Assembly (NCBI GenBank): GCA_017463615.1
Contig: JAFTOU010000027.1
Span: 1 to 64,000 of the forward strand
Direction of reading: 5' to 3'
DNA length: 64,000 bases
DNA from: Alistipes sp.
Lineage (GTDB): Bacteria > Bacteroidota > Bacteroidia > Bacteroidales > Rikenellaceae
The notes under the pieces: model-generated
The model's database searches: none
Told to the model about the DNA's origin: nothing
What the model saw: the letters and a program-made list of their open reading frames with translations, nothing else
Position numbers and translations under genes: made by a program
Part shown: piece after piece, positions 33,099 to 42,121 of the stretch
Layout of the letters: every line of letters starts with the position of its first letter
Position numbering within the stretch: position 1 is the first letter of the stretch

Positions 33099-33717
33099 TC
33101 TGGAGCTTCTTCAGGGCGGAGAGTTACTGCCCTTGGTAGAGGACTTCTACACCATCCAGGGCGAGGGCTTCCATAGTGGCAAGCCCGCCTATTTTATACG
33201 CCTCGGCGGTTGCGATGTGGGTTGCAAGTGGTGCGATGCAAAGTACACCTGGAACCCCAAGCTCTACCCTCCGACGGGCATTGATACGGTCATCGCTCGC
33301 GCCGTGGAGTGCAAGGCCAAATCTATCGTCATCACTGGCGGAGAGCCACTGCTCTACCCTCTTCAGCCACTCACCTCGCGCCTTAAGGAGCTGGGGCTGA
33401 AGATATTTCTTGAGACCTCGGGCTCGCACCCCTTCAGCGGAACTTTTGACTGGGTATGCCTCAGCCCGAAGCGTAAGCAGCCACCTTTGGAGGAGGCTTT
33501 TGCTCGTGCACACGAGCTCAAGGTTATCATTGAGACCGAGCAGGACTTTGAGTGGGCGGAGCTCAACGCCGCAAAGGTGGGCAACGATTGCCTGCTCTAC
33601 CTACAGCCCGAGTGGAGTCGCCGCGAGCAGATGATGCCTCTTATTGTGGAGTACGCCAAGAGCAACCCGCAGTGGAACATCTCTATACAGAGTCACAAAT
33701 ATATGCACATCCCATAA
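33091..33717 (+). CDS. queE: 7-carboxy-7-deazaguanine synthase
   Basis: QueE is a radical SAM enzyme that contracts 6-carboxytetrahydropterin to 7-carboxy-7-deazaguanine in queuosine synthesis. The 208-residue protein has EDFYTIQGEGFHSG at the start, the cluster motif CDVGCKWC (CX3CX2C, C41/C45/C48 from this start) and ITGGEPLL. An ATG at 33079 would add four residues and is also possible. The start overlaps hpt by 8 nt and the stop overlaps ftsB by one base (TAATG). No other queuosine gene is in the window. Confidence 0.93.
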   Translation: MSNLELLQGGELLPLVEDFYTIQGEGFHSGKPAYFIRLGGCDVGCKWCDAKYTWNPKLYPPTGIDTVIARAVECKAKSIVITGGEPLLYPLQPLTSRLKELGLKIFLETSGSHPFSGTFDWVCLSPKRKQPPLEEAFARAHELKVIIETEQDFEWAELNAAKVGNDCLLYLQPEWSRREQMMPLIVEYAKSNPQWNISIQSHKYMHIP

Positions 33718-34028
33718 TGGCAAAGGGGAAGAAGAGCGGCTTTTTCAGCAAGATTTTGGGCGATGCGTCACTACTCTTTTGGCGCATCTTCACTATCGTT
33801 ATCTCCGTTCTCACCCTCTTTATCATCCTCCGCTCCGCGTGGTCTATCGTCGGCTCCTACCGCAATATCCACCGCCTCAACGCCCGCGCCGAGCAACTCC
33901 AACGCCAAATCACCGCCGACAGCACCCTTGTAGAGCAACTCAAGTATGACGAGCACCTTGAGCGCTTCGCCCGCGAGCACTACAATATGCAACGCCCCGA
34001 TGAGAAGGTATACATTCTTGACTATTAG
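33717..34028 (+). CDS. ftsB: Septum formation initiator (FtsB/DivIC family)
   Basis: This small bitopic division protein bridges FtsL and FtsQ in the divisome. The 103-residue product has a short basic cytoplasmic end, one membrane helix (WRIFTIVISVLTLFIIL) and a coiled coil (IHRLNARAEQLQRQITADS). The conserved end is FAREHYNMQRPDEKVYIL. The ATG overlaps the queE stop by one base. The TAG stop is part of a heptamer-type repeat (ATTAGCTTTTTCAGAGG). Confidence 0.92.
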   Translation: MAKGKKSGFFSKILGDASLLFWRIFTIVISVLTLFIILRSAWSIVGSYRNIHRLNARAEQLQRQITADSTLVEQLKYDEHLERFAREHYNMQRPDEKVYILDY

Positions 34029-34070
34029 CTTTTTCAGAGGTATCGCTTCACGATAGTATTTAGCGCTATA
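34025..34070. repeat. Repeat B, left fragment
   Basis: TTAGCTTTTTCAGAGGTATCG, with a hairpin ATCGcttcaCGAT and GTATTTAG, matches the left part of repeat B. It overlaps the ftsB stop codon by design or chance. Only a fragment is present. Confidence 0.55.
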
Positions 34071-34090
34071 ATTGTAATATCATAAAAAAT

Positions 34091-34184
34091 CAACACCCTC
34101 CCTGCAACAGCAAGAAGGGTGAGGGCTGCCCGAGCCGCCCGAAGCGTAACACAGACACAAAAAAGTAGTAAGACTATTTTTAAT
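34091..34184. repeat. 94-nt direct repeat, copy 1
   Basis: The copy runs from CAACACCCTCCCTGCAA to TTTTTAAT and recurs at 34456-34549 with the same 94-nt length and few differences. It contains a hairpin CACCCT/AGGGTG and the constant block GAGCCGCCCGAAGCGTAACAC. It lies directly upstream of the small frame at 34193. Confidence 0.75.
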
Positions 34185-34192
34185 CTCAAAAA

Positions 34193-34402
34193 ATGAACGA
34201 AATTATTAAATGTGGCTTTGGCATAGCCAAAGATGACAAGCCGTGGATTGTATTTACCTTTGTATGGAACCCAAGGATACTACACTTTTTACCGAGGTTA
34301 GATGTAGAGAGCAATAATATAGAGACTACAATTGTTCTTGGGTGGTTTTTCCTCAATTTTGTAATACAATTTATCAAAACGCAACACGATGAAGATAAGT
34401 GA
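34193..34402 (+). CDS. Small hypothetical protein between direct repeats
   Basis: This 69-residue frame has an N-terminal part with an aromatic core (DDKPWIVFTFVWNP) and a hydrophobic C-terminal helix (TTIVLGWFFLNFVIQF), so it could be a small membrane or amphipathic protein. I do not recognise it. It is AT-rich compared with neighbouring genes and stands between two 94-nt direct repeats, like a gene carried on a small mobile or duplicated unit. No clear ribosome-binding site is seen. It may not be translated. Confidence 0.35.
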   Translation: MNEIIKCGFGIAKDDKPWIVFTFVWNPRILHFLPRLDVESNNIETTIVLGWFFLNFVIQFIKTQHDEDK

Positions 34403-34455
34403 TTTAGCGCCGTGCGAGTAAACAACCTTTAGACATCTGCGGGGGGGGTAAACCT

Positions 34456-34549
34456 CAACACCCTCCCTGCAATAGCAAGGAGGGTGAGGCTTGTGCGAGC
34501 CGCCCGAAGCGTAACACGCCCATACAAAAGTAGTAAGATTATTTTTAAT
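34456..34549. repeat. 94-nt direct repeat, copy 2
   Basis: This copy matches 34091-34184, with the hairpin here perfect: CACCCTCC/GGAGGGTG. On the leftward strand it contains a good -7 box, TACTTTTG, at about 34524-34531, with the hairpin downstream of it. A run of eight G lies just upstream at 34441-34448. Confidence 0.75.
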
Positions 34550-34574
34550 AACCAAATACTATACGAAGAAAAAT

Positions 34575-34600
34575 GGGGATGGCTAAAAATAGTCATCCCC
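34575..34600 (-). terminator. Terminator of the nicotinamidase-like gene
   Basis: GGGGATG (34575-34581) pairs with CATCCCC (34594-34600). On the leftward strand the stem is followed by ATTTTTC. It lies 25 nt beyond the stop codon of the leftward gene at 34626. Confidence 0.7.
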
Positions 34601-34625
34601 GTATTTTAAGCGAAACAAAAGCTTT

Positions 34626-35177
34626 TTACTGCACCTTAATCTGACACGACTGCATAACCGCAAGGGCGGCGTTGTGGTTTTGTGGGCAGGTGCCGGCACA
34701 GCAGGAGGCGGCGACGAAGATATTTGCCTGCTCGTAGAAGGTGGCCTTGACAAGCAGGGCGTTTGAGACTACGCAGATGTCTGTACAGAAGCCTACGAAG
34801 GTGATGTTGAACTCCTCGTCGTCCACATAGTCAAAAATCGCCTGTGTTAGCTCCACACTGCCGAATGTAGGCTTGGTTACGGCGCACGACTTCACACTGC
34901 TATCTGCGCTAATTTTCGCCTCTATGGCTGCAACAATCTCGGCATTAACCTGCCAACCCGCAGTGCCCTCTATGCAGTGCTCAACGGGCAGAGCTGCACC
35001 CTCCTTGGTCTGGAGGTAGTCCTGCGCGTGAGTATCCTGCGTGGTGATAATAAGTCCGTCGGTAAACTGACTAACCATCTTACAAATACCAGGAATGCAA
35101 GCAACTGCCTCCTTTGACCCCAGCGCTCCATCAACAAAATCGTTCTGAGCGTCTACAATAACCAAAATATTCTTCAT
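34626..35177 (-). CDS. Isochorismatase-family cysteine hydrolase, nicotinamidase-like
   Basis: From the ATG at 35177 the protein has 183 residues with the family catalytic triad region. These are the aspartate in VIVDAQNDFV, a lysine after SCAV in TKPTFGS, and the nucleophilic cysteine in GFCTDICVVSNALL. This most resembles nicotinamidases, which turn nicotinamide into nicotinate for NAD salvage, though other cysteine hydrolases of the family look similar. Upstream in-frame ATGs at 35198 and 35246 are less likely, and the second lies upstream of the promoter. It is a single gene with its own promoter and terminator. Confidence 0.85.
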   Translation of the reverse strand: MKNILVIVDAQNDFVDGALGSKEAVACIPGICKMVSQFTDGLIITTQDTHAQDYLQTKEGAALPVEHCIEGTAGWQVNAEIVAAIEAKISADSSVKSCAVTKPTFGSVELTQAIFDYVDDEEFNITFVGFCTDICVVSNALLVKATFYEQANIFVAASCCAGTCPQNHNAALAVMQSCQIKVQ

Positions 35178-35216
35178 ACCAACTCTTTTTTCCGACATCA
35201 ACTGCCGCTGTGACCA

Positions 35217-35247
35217 CAAATATACAAAAACTCCTGCAATATTCAAA
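35217..35247 (-). promoter_or_regulatory. Promoter of the nicotinamidase-like gene
   Basis: Read leftward, -33 TTTG (35244-35247) and -7 TATATTTG (35217-35224) are 19 nt apart, giving a leader of about 33 nt to the ATG at 35177. Confidence 0.75.
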
Positions 35248-35263
35248 CACTACCCTGCTTATC

Positions 35264-35302
35264 AATAAAAAAGTACCGACAAGCCTTTGTGCCTATCGGT
35301 AC
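35264..35302 (-). terminator. Terminator of the fimbrial operon
   Basis: GTACCGA (35273-35279) pairs with TCGGTAC (35296-35302), and on the leftward strand the stem is followed by TTTTTTAT. It lies about 43 nt after the last fimbrial gene. Confidence 0.82.
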
Positions 35303-35344
35303 GGGGAAACTCCTATTAACTTTTGCCTTTACTTTTCTCTTATT

Positions 35345-38341
35345 CTACTCTACAGCAGCAAGAACTACATTTGGAGAGCTGTAGAGGGCATTGAGCGATG
35401 CTAGCTTTGCGTAGTAGACAAGCTCGGTAGTTGGGTGGATATAGGTAAACTCAATCTCGTCGGTATACCAATTAAAGGCGTACTCCTTACGCAGGTTGAG
35501 GGTATAGCTGCCATCTGAGCCGACATTGACGCTACCGATACGGGTGCCGTCGGATGTGAGGGCGAAGGAGACGAAGTCGTACTGCGGAACATCCTTCACG
35601 CCAGAGCCGTCGTTATACTGTATAGAGCCCGAGATAAGGGTGTTAGAGACCTTGAACTGCTTGTCGTGGAAGATAACCTTCTCCTTATCTGCCGAGATTG
35701 TGATAGTACCCGCGCTGGTTACCGTTGTAGTGCGGAACGGGATGGTCTTACGCTCGCCACTCTGGTCTACGCCCATAGCGTCTACATTGAGCACCGTGCC
35801 ATATCCAAAGGCGCGCTCCGCCTCGCGAGAGGCATCTACGGTATAGACAAACCTGCCGTCGTCGTCCTTGCGAATCTTGCTGCTATTGAGGTTATAAGCC
35901 GCCAGACGAGCCTCGTCCAACTCAAGCATAGGGGCGTCAATATATACCTCAAACGACTCGCCAAATGGGTCTACACTCTTATCGTCAGAGCCGCGGAAAG
36001 AGGTAATCTCAAACGAGATATCCACCGCCTGATTTGGCTCGTATGTCCACTCTACATTGCTAACAGCCTCGCTATTCTGACCGCTCACATACTCGCCCTG
36101 ACCATTTACCTGCGCGGCAAAGTGGAATGGATGGTAGTTTGCCAGCTCAAAGATTACCGAGCGGTATGAGTTGCCCACATAAGGTTGTGGCGAGCCACCA
36201 TCAGCCACAGGCAGAGCCGAGTAGCTGGAGCTCTGATTTGAAGCCACGCGGACGATATCCTCGCTCACCGGACAGTTGGTCTTAAGGTGGATAGTATAGC
36301 GACCCGTATCCTCGCCCGACTTCTCAGGCTCAGAGAACATAAACATAAACACGCGGCCATTGGTAGATTGCGACCAGTACTCCTCGCTAACAGGATAGAA
36401 TACAGCGTCGTGGCCATCGTGACCCTCAGCGTAGTATTCCAGAGTCTTTGAGTAGACCATAAACTCGTCATCAGCACCAGCGTTGATAGCTGTAGAGGTT
36501 GCCTTATCAATAAGTTTGATATCAAAGGTTATCGGAGCGTTGCGCTTCTGAGGCACAAGGCGATAGAGCACATCCTCGTCCTTCGCAAAGCCAGGGTCAG
36601 AGCTGGTGCTATCGGTCTCAAAGTTGTAGTAGTTAAGGCCCTGAATGGTAATTGCGTTATTATGGTCGGTGAAGGTAAACTGCTTGGTCAGAGTCTCAAA
36701 GTAGTCCGCCTCGATGGTCACCTCCTGCGTCTGGCCATCGGTCTGGGTGAGGATGGTGTGGAAGTAGAGGCGCTGTGGACCTGGCTTCTCCACGGTATAG
36801 ACATACTTATATCCATACTCATTATCGGCACCGTAGCCCTCGTCGCCCTTGCGGATAACTGGCAGGTTCATACCCGACGCTGCACGCACATCAAGGCTAT
36901 TGACACTAACAAGCACGCTAAACGGATAGAGCTCCTCTGGGCAGGTCTCAGGGATAGTGAACTTGAGGGTTACAAACTCGCCCGTAGTACCGCCGAAAAT
37001 CTGCGTACCCACCCACGAAGGGACAAACGACTGGGTCTTGATGACGATAATATCTATAGTGCGCTGCAGCTTGCCCTTCTTCACAAGCAGAGTACCCTGC
37101 TGGCGTGTAGGGTCGGTCATCGGCAGCAGCTGTAGCGTCACCGTACCGTTACCATCGGCATCAAAGGTGCGGTCGGCGAAGGTGTGGTTGGCAACTGTAT
37201 TCTCGCCCACCCACGAAATCTCGGCATCCGAGAGCGCTGAGCCATTCTTCGGCGTAACCTTATAGTTGAGCGTCAGCTGTGTGCCCGCCTGACTATCGTT
37301 CAGAACGACATAGGTATGCTCTACATAGAGGCCATACTGCTCGTCCTCAATCTCATTTACCCACGAAGCCACAGATACCCACACATTGTTTGATGCAGGG
37401 GCGGTAAGTGCCTCCTCAAAGCTCTTCTGTCCGTAGGTCAGCTTGCCCACGATATTGATTACATAGGAGTGGTTGCGGCGCACAAGGATACGGTCGCCAT
37501 TCTCGTCTACCAGCACAACGCGGTAGTAGAGCTGCTCCGTAGAGCCTGGAACGCTACCCTTGATAATTACAGAGATTGGATTCTCGTCGCTATTCTCACT
37601 CTCAAAGATGTAGTCCTCTGCCTTGGTGTTGATGTCGGTAATATCGGACATCAGAGCCGTATTACGAGGCATAGTGACATACGGAGTAGCGCCTGGCCAC
37701 ACAAAACCCTCGGCAGGGCTAAATGGAGCCACCGTACCAAACGCCATACGGTTTGTAGTAACAAAGCCCGAGACATTGAGATAGTCGTTATTCCAATTTG
37801 CGATGGTAACCTTCGCCTGATTTCGCAGCAGCTCAATACCATCTGGCAGGGCTGCAATCTGCTCGGCAATAGTGGTTGTAAGGGTTGCATCCTTCTCAAA
37901 GCGCGCCCAGTAGATCATCATACCCGAAGCACCCTCCATATCGGCAATAACCTCTACCTCGCTCTTACCCCTAAAGTCTACATCGTCGTAGAGGTTAGGG
38001 TTTTGGTTGGCAACAAAGTGGATGATATGGGTCTCCTCCGGAACTATAGCCTCAAAAACTCCCGCCGTATCCGAAGATGGGATGATAGTCGCATTTACCG
38101 TCGCCACAAAGAGGCCATACTCGCTAAAGCAGAACAGAGTCAAGTTCTGAATATCCAGACCATCAGGGTCTACAGCACGCACTGCGACAGTATCAAAACC
38201 ATCCGCCTGAGCCTTGAAGCTGATGCGAACAAAGCCCTCCGGGGTATTTACGCTCTGCTCCATATCAATCCCTTGGGTGCAAGAGGTTGTAAAGGCAAGA
38301 ACCGACAAGATAGCTGTTAGAGTATATATAAACCTTTTCAT
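35345..38341 (-). CDS. Large fimbrial accessory (tip-like) lipoprotein
   Basis: The 998-residue protein has a lipoprotein signal (Cys 21, TTSC) and a FimA/Mfa-like N-terminal beta domain with the fimbrillin phrases FVRISFKAQ and LTLFCFSEYG. The segment RRNHSYVINIVGKLTYG is typical of Bacteroidales fimbrial subunits. The remaining 650 residues are Ig-like beta repeats (LTLNYKVTP, VTSAGTITISADK). It is the last gene of the operon. By size and position it is likely a minor tip or adhesin protein exported to the surface. Exact family (DUF4906-type or other) is uncertain. Confidence 0.82.
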   Translation of the reverse strand: MKRFIYTLTAILSVLAFTTSCTQGIDMEQSVNTPEGFVRISFKAQADGFDTVAVRAVDPDGLDIQNLTLFCFSEYGLFVATVNATIIPSSDTAGVFEAIVPEETHIIHFVANQNPNLYDDVDFRGKSEVEVIADMEGASGMMIYWARFEKDATLTTTIAEQIAALPDGIELLRNQAKVTIANWNNDYLNVSGFVTTNRMAFGTVAPFSPAEGFVWPGATPYVTMPRNTALMSDITDINTKAEDYIFESENSDENPISVIIKGSVPGSTEQLYYRVVLVDENGDRILVRRNHSYVINIVGKLTYGQKSFEEALTAPASNNVWVSVASWVNEIEDEQYGLYVEHTYVVLNDSQAGTQLTLNYKVTPKNGSALSDAEISWVGENTVANHTFADRTFDADGNGTVTLQLLPMTDPTRQQGTLLVKKGKLQRTIDIIVIKTQSFVPSWVGTQIFGGTTGEFVTLKFTIPETCPEELYPFSVLVSVNSLDVRAASGMNLPVIRKGDEGYGADNEYGYKYVYTVEKPGPQRLYFHTILTQTDGQTQEVTIEADYFETLTKQFTFTDHNNAITIQGLNYYNFETDSTSSDPGFAKDEDVLYRLVPQKRNAPITFDIKLIDKATSTAINAGADDEFMVYSKTLEYYAEGHDGHDAVFYPVSEEYWSQSTNGRVFMFMFSEPEKSGEDTGRYTIHLKTNCPVSEDIVRVASNQSSSYSALPVADGGSPQPYVGNSYRSVIFELANYHPFHFAAQVNGQGEYVSGQNSEAVSNVEWTYEPNQAVDISFEITSFRGSDDKSVDPFGESFEVYIDAPMLELDEARLAAYNLNSSKIRKDDDGRFVYTVDASREAERAFGYGTVLNVDAMGVDQSGERKTIPFRTTTVTSAGTITISADKEKVIFHDKQFKVSNTLISGSIQYNDGSGVKDVPQYDFVSFALTSDGTRIGSVNVGSDGSYTLNLRKEYAFNWYTDEIEFTYIHPTTELVYYAKLASLNALYSSPNVVLAAVE

Positions 38342-38356
38342 ATCGTTAGTTGTTTT

Positions 38357-40591
38357 TTAGTAGGCATCACGCACGCAGCGAACAGAGTAGGAGTTACCTG
38401 TGTAGTTGTTTATATTTGTCACGCTTTTATCATTCTTGGTATTGAATGTTCTACCACTTGCAGACTCGTAGAATACTGCATTGAGCAGGTAGTCAATAGC
38501 ATCGGCATTCTGCGAAGATGTACCCTGCAGGTCCATAATGATACGCAGCTCGGCATCTGTTGGCAGTCGCCAGTCGTCGTAGACAATAGCATTACCGTCG
38601 CTATCCTTGCACACCTCTACATACTCGCGGCAGTGGTCGGCAAATACGGTGTGGCGGTCCTCGTTATCGCTCACCACCATACCGATATTGTCACCTGTAG
38701 TTACGAAGCCCAGACGCGATGCAATCATAAAGGATGGCGATACGAGCTTGGCATTGTCCTCGCCAGCATCGGTAATATTGTTTGTAATACGAGGACGACC
38801 TACGGTATAGTCCCCAGATGTTGCCGTTACGCGGACATGGTACATACGGCAGTTCTGATAGCCATATCTTGATGTAGATATCTCATTACCATCCCAGCTG
38901 TAGTAGTAGAGTACAGACTTACCTGCGTTATCTCCGCTTGTTGCAGGGTCATCGGCAACCTTAGAGCGCCAGAAGTAGTAGTTGCTACTGTTGTAGACAT
39001 AGTTTCCAGTCCAGTTATCGTTACTCTCCTGCAGACCAACTCTGACGATATTGTTACCCTTATACTGATATGTTGTAGGGTTGCTATCGGTGGTCTTAAA
39101 GTCGTCGCGGTAGGAGTACCAACCCACAATGTTTGTCACATATATAAGTGGATACTGAAGCACCAGCACATCCTTGTACAGCTCGCCCTGGTCGTGAACG
39201 CCGTTGCCATTATCGTCCTGGAACACGCGCATCTCAATGTAGCGGATAGTGTTGTTTGTAGGCACATCGCTGCGCACCTCAATATTTCCTGCAAGCTCTG
39301 ACAGAGGGTCTGCGCCGATATTGTAGTCCGACAACTCAGAGGTTATATTCTGCGTCTGACCGAACTTGTCAATGTAGTAGACATTGGTAATATCGATAGT
39401 AATAGGGTCGGAGGATGCGAACACCAGCGTCTGAGAGTCCACTGCCACATTGTGCATCTCCATCTTCTCGCGATTGACCTTCAAATACTTAGGGCCAGCC
39501 TCGCCACCAACATTTATCTCTGTCTCTACCCACTCGCGCTCGTAGTAGTGCATATCGGAGATAATCACTGGCTCAGATATCTCCTCTGCTCCCGGCGCAT
39601 TGATAGTTGCCGAGACATAGTAGATATGGTTGCGTTCAAAGGCTCCCGTGCGGCTGAGCTGCAGCTGATAGTAGCAGTTCTCGTAGGTATCTACCACCTC
39701 CTGAGCCGTAGCCTCGTCGTAGCGGGTGTAGGTAAGCGGAATATTTACGATGAGCGATGTTCCGCGCTCAAAGAAGTTGTCATTCTTACGGTCGTGGCTG
39801 TAGAAGTAGCCGACAACAGTCACCGAGCTATTATCCTCAGCCCAGTAGAAGAACTGCGGGCTGGCAGACTTTGCAGGGGTGCGCAGCTCAGCCTTCATCT
39901 CGTACTGATCTACCACAAGGGTGCTGTACGGCATATTGCGGAAGTAGTAGCCTGCATGCTGGCTATTGTCAAAGTTCACCTGCGAGCCCTTGTTCAGAGT
40001 CACAACAACCTTCACGGCTGCGCGACGCAGGGTGCAGCTAATCTCCGTTGTGCCACCCATAGTGCCGTCGTTAATCACAATGGCATCCTTCACTGCAGGC
40101 TCTGCGCCCAGCGATGTGAGGTAGGCCTGACCATCCATCAGAAAGTGTGTAGGTGCGCCATCTACGCCAGTGATAGCTGTAAGATGTATATTCTCGTCCT
40201 GCTGGGTGAGGGTCAGAAGAGCATTGCGGCTATCCAGTGTTGCAAATACCGTCGCCTCGTGGGTACTATTTGCCACCATATAGATGTTATAAGCACCACC
40301 TACGGGGAACTGCTCGCGACCGCGGCTGAGGTATACCATACCCTGATATGGAGTAAGTCCCGACACGCGCTCGTGGTAGTAGAGGGCATCCTGTGCATCA
40401 AAGAAGAGGATATCTATGTGCGATACTGCAGCCTCACTCTCTGTAGATGCCACCGCGCGGGTTGTCAGCGCTGCTCTATTGAGGTTGATAGCTATACTAC
40501 CCTGCTGCGGAAGCTCCATCTGTGGCTCTGTATTACAGCCCACAAAGAGCGACACCGCCAGGAGGTATATTGTATATCGTAATCTCTTCAT
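38357..40591 (-). CDS. Fimbrial tip-like protein with FimA-type N domain and C-terminal DWRLPT domain
   Basis: This 744-residue lipoprotein (Cys 19, FVGC) has an N-terminal fimbrillin domain (SIAINLNRAALTTRAVAS, with an Arg where fimbrillins are often cleaved). RNHIYYVSATI begins the second fimbrillin half, and a C-terminal module contains DDWRLPTDAEL and SVRCVRDAY. That C-terminal module is common at the ends of Bacteroidales fimbrial tip proteins of the DUF4906 kind. It should cap or decorate the fimbria. It starts 31 nt after the second anchor gene and ends 15 nt before the 998-residue gene. Confidence 0.84.
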   Translation of the reverse strand: MKRLRYTIYLLAVSLFVGCNTEPQMELPQQGSIAINLNRAALTTRAVASTESEAAVSHIDILFFDAQDALYYHERVSGLTPYQGMVYLSRGREQFPVGGAYNIYMVANSTHEATVFATLDSRNALLTLTQQDENIHLTAITGVDGAPTHFLMDGQAYLTSLGAEPAVKDAIVINDGTMGGTTEISCTLRRAAVKVVVTLNKGSQVNFDNSQHAGYYFRNMPYSTLVVDQYEMKAELRTPAKSASPQFFYWAEDNSSVTVVGYFYSHDRKNDNFFERGTSLIVNIPLTYTRYDEATAQEVVDTYENCYYQLQLSRTGAFERNHIYYVSATINAPGAEEISEPVIISDMHYYEREWVETEINVGGEAGPKYLKVNREKMEMHNVAVDSQTLVFASSDPITIDITNVYYIDKFGQTQNITSELSDYNIGADPLSELAGNIEVRSDVPTNNTIRYIEMRVFQDDNGNGVHDQGELYKDVLVLQYPLIYVTNIVGWYSYRDDFKTTDSNPTTYQYKGNNIVRVGLQESNDNWTGNYVYNSSNYYFWRSKVADDPATSGDNAGKSVLYYYSWDGNEISTSRYGYQNCRMYHVRVTATSGDYTVGRPRITNNITDAGEDNAKLVSPSFMIASRLGFVTTGDNIGMVVSDNEDRHTVFADHCREYVEVCKDSDGNAIVYDDWRLPTDAELRIIMDLQGTSSQNADAIDYLLNAVFYESASGRTFNTKNDKSVTNINNYTGNSYSVRCVRDAY

Positions 40592-40622
40592 AGTTAGATG
40601 GTATTAAGGGATGTTCTATAGG

Positions 40623-42110
40623 TTATTTCTGTAAAATCTCAATAATCTTAGGGTCATTTCCGCTATTTGGCCACGCTATAGCGTCCGATTTGCCGTTGAT
40701 AAGCAGGTAGAGGCGCGTACCCTCGTGCATCCACGACGAGTTGTGCGAGATACCAAACTTTACCACCGTACCCGTAAGCTCCGGCTTGAGCGGAATAATC
40801 TTTATATTGTACCACTCTGCACCTGCAACCATATCTGCCTGCTCGGTAATCAGCGTGCCATTCTTGTATACTCTAATCTCGTAGTCGCTCTCCGACTGAT
40901 TTATCAGCGACGGAGTCCACTCCTGACCTATAGGGGCTGTCATGCTGAACCATACGGAGAATGCACCCGCCTCAGCGTCGGTAGCGTTGTAGCTCATCGT
41001 AGGCTCGGTAGTGATTGTGTAGTCACTCGGAATGGAGCCAAGGTTGTAAATCTCGTCTGGCAGCACCGGATTGTGGTATGTAGGGTATGCAAACTCGCCA
41101 TACGCCCACTCGCCGCCCTCGTCCCAATCGGCAACCTTGTACTCAATAGCAAGACCGCCTGCTATGCCTGCAATATTAAAGCGATAGTGGTTGTTGCGCA
41201 CAATATTGTACGCCGAGCCATCCACCAACTTTCCGCCCTGATATGTTCCGAAGGTTATGGCATCCTCAAAGTTGTGAATACCACCCTGGCTATCCTTCAT
41301 CGTAACCGAGAGCTTCGCCATAGGCACAAGTGCATCGGTGTTGCTGTACTCAGGGATGTAGAGCACATAGCTCTTTGGGCTTATCTCGTAGAAGGCTACG
41401 CCCGTAGCAGGGGTGTAGAGCGAGCGGTACTCGCGCATAGAGTCGCTGCGAACAATATCTGTAGTATTTGCCACGCTATCCCAACCATTCGGCAGGCTAT
41501 ATCCGTAGCGGTTTACAACATCCATCGTAACACCCGTGAGCGAGTAGTCTGCCATAGCATCGCCAAGGGCAACCTCTACCTTTGCCGCTGCACGCAACAG
41601 TGAGATAGTGCCGATGTCCTGATATGGAGCAAGTGTTAGGGTCACCTGCTTTACACCCCACATAGGTATCGCTCCCGTTGTTGGGTCAAGACTCTCAAGG
41701 GTAAAGAAGATCTGGCTATCCTCCGTAGTGTCGCAATTTGCATATACCACCACCTTGTAGTTACCACCTGCCGTAAGTGCTAACGATGTAACCTCGCCCA
41801 CAAACTGATAGGTACTCTCCCCTACGCTCCAGTGAACTAAGTTCTCCACATCGCCAATATGCGCACCAGTCGCCGCATCTACAATCGCCACGCGCAGCGC
41901 ATCCAGCAGAATCATATTGTCAAATGTGCTGCCCACAGCCGAGAGGTAGTCATCGCCCCAGGTTGTTCGTGTGCGCTCGTTCTCCATCGAGAGTCGGAAT
42001 GTTATCCTATTCTGACTATCAACACACTCCCCCTGGTCGTATATAGTGCCACACGCAACAGACAGAGTCGCCCATAGCCCTAATAGCAAGTATGTAAATC
42101 TGTTGTGCAT
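40623..42110 (-). CDS. FimB/Mfa2-like fimbrial subunit, second copy
   Basis: From the ATG at 42110 the protein has 495 residues with a lipoprotein signal (SVAC, Cys 20) and the family opening YDQGECVDSQNRITFRL, close to the YDxxGxC phrase of Mfa2/FimB anchors. It carries the fimbrillin phrases NYKVVVYANCD and NNHYRFNIAGI. Such proteins end assembly and hold the fimbria in the outer membrane. Upstream in-frame codons to 42185 overlap the previous gene and lack a signal peptide, so the inner start is preferred. It follows the first Mfa2-like gene by 11 nt and is about 150 residues longer. Confidence 0.84.
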   Translation of the reverse strand: MHNRFTYLLLGLWATLSVACGTIYDQGECVDSQNRITFRLSMENERTRTTWGDDYLSAVGSTFDNMILLDALRVAIVDAATGAHIGDVENLVHWSVGESTYQFVGEVTSLALTAGGNYKVVVYANCDTTEDSQIFFTLESLDPTTGAIPMWGVKQVTLTLAPYQDIGTISLLRAAAKVEVALGDAMADYSLTGVTMDVVNRYGYSLPNGWDSVANTTDIVRSDSMREYRSLYTPATGVAFYEISPKSYVLYIPEYSNTDALVPMAKLSVTMKDSQGGIHNFEDAITFGTYQGGKLVDGSAYNIVRNNHYRFNIAGIAGGLAIEYKVADWDEGGEWAYGEFAYPTYHNPVLPDEIYNLGSIPSDYTITTEPTMSYNATDAEAGAFSVWFSMTAPIGQEWTPSLINQSESDYEIRVYKNGTLITEQADMVAGAEWYNIKIIPLKPELTGTVVKFGISHNSSWMHEGTRLYLLINGKSDAIAWPNSGNDPKIIEILQK

Positions 42111-42121
42111 AGTTCCGTTAA

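Noticed and set aside
34298..34555. An 85-codon leftward frame across repeat copy 2
   Set aside because: It is largely made of the 94-nt repeat and has no coding character. It is more likely a non-coding repeat.
39452..40582. A 376-codon frame opposite the 744-residue fimbrial gene
   Set aside because: It is a shadow of a lipoprotein gene that fits the operon.
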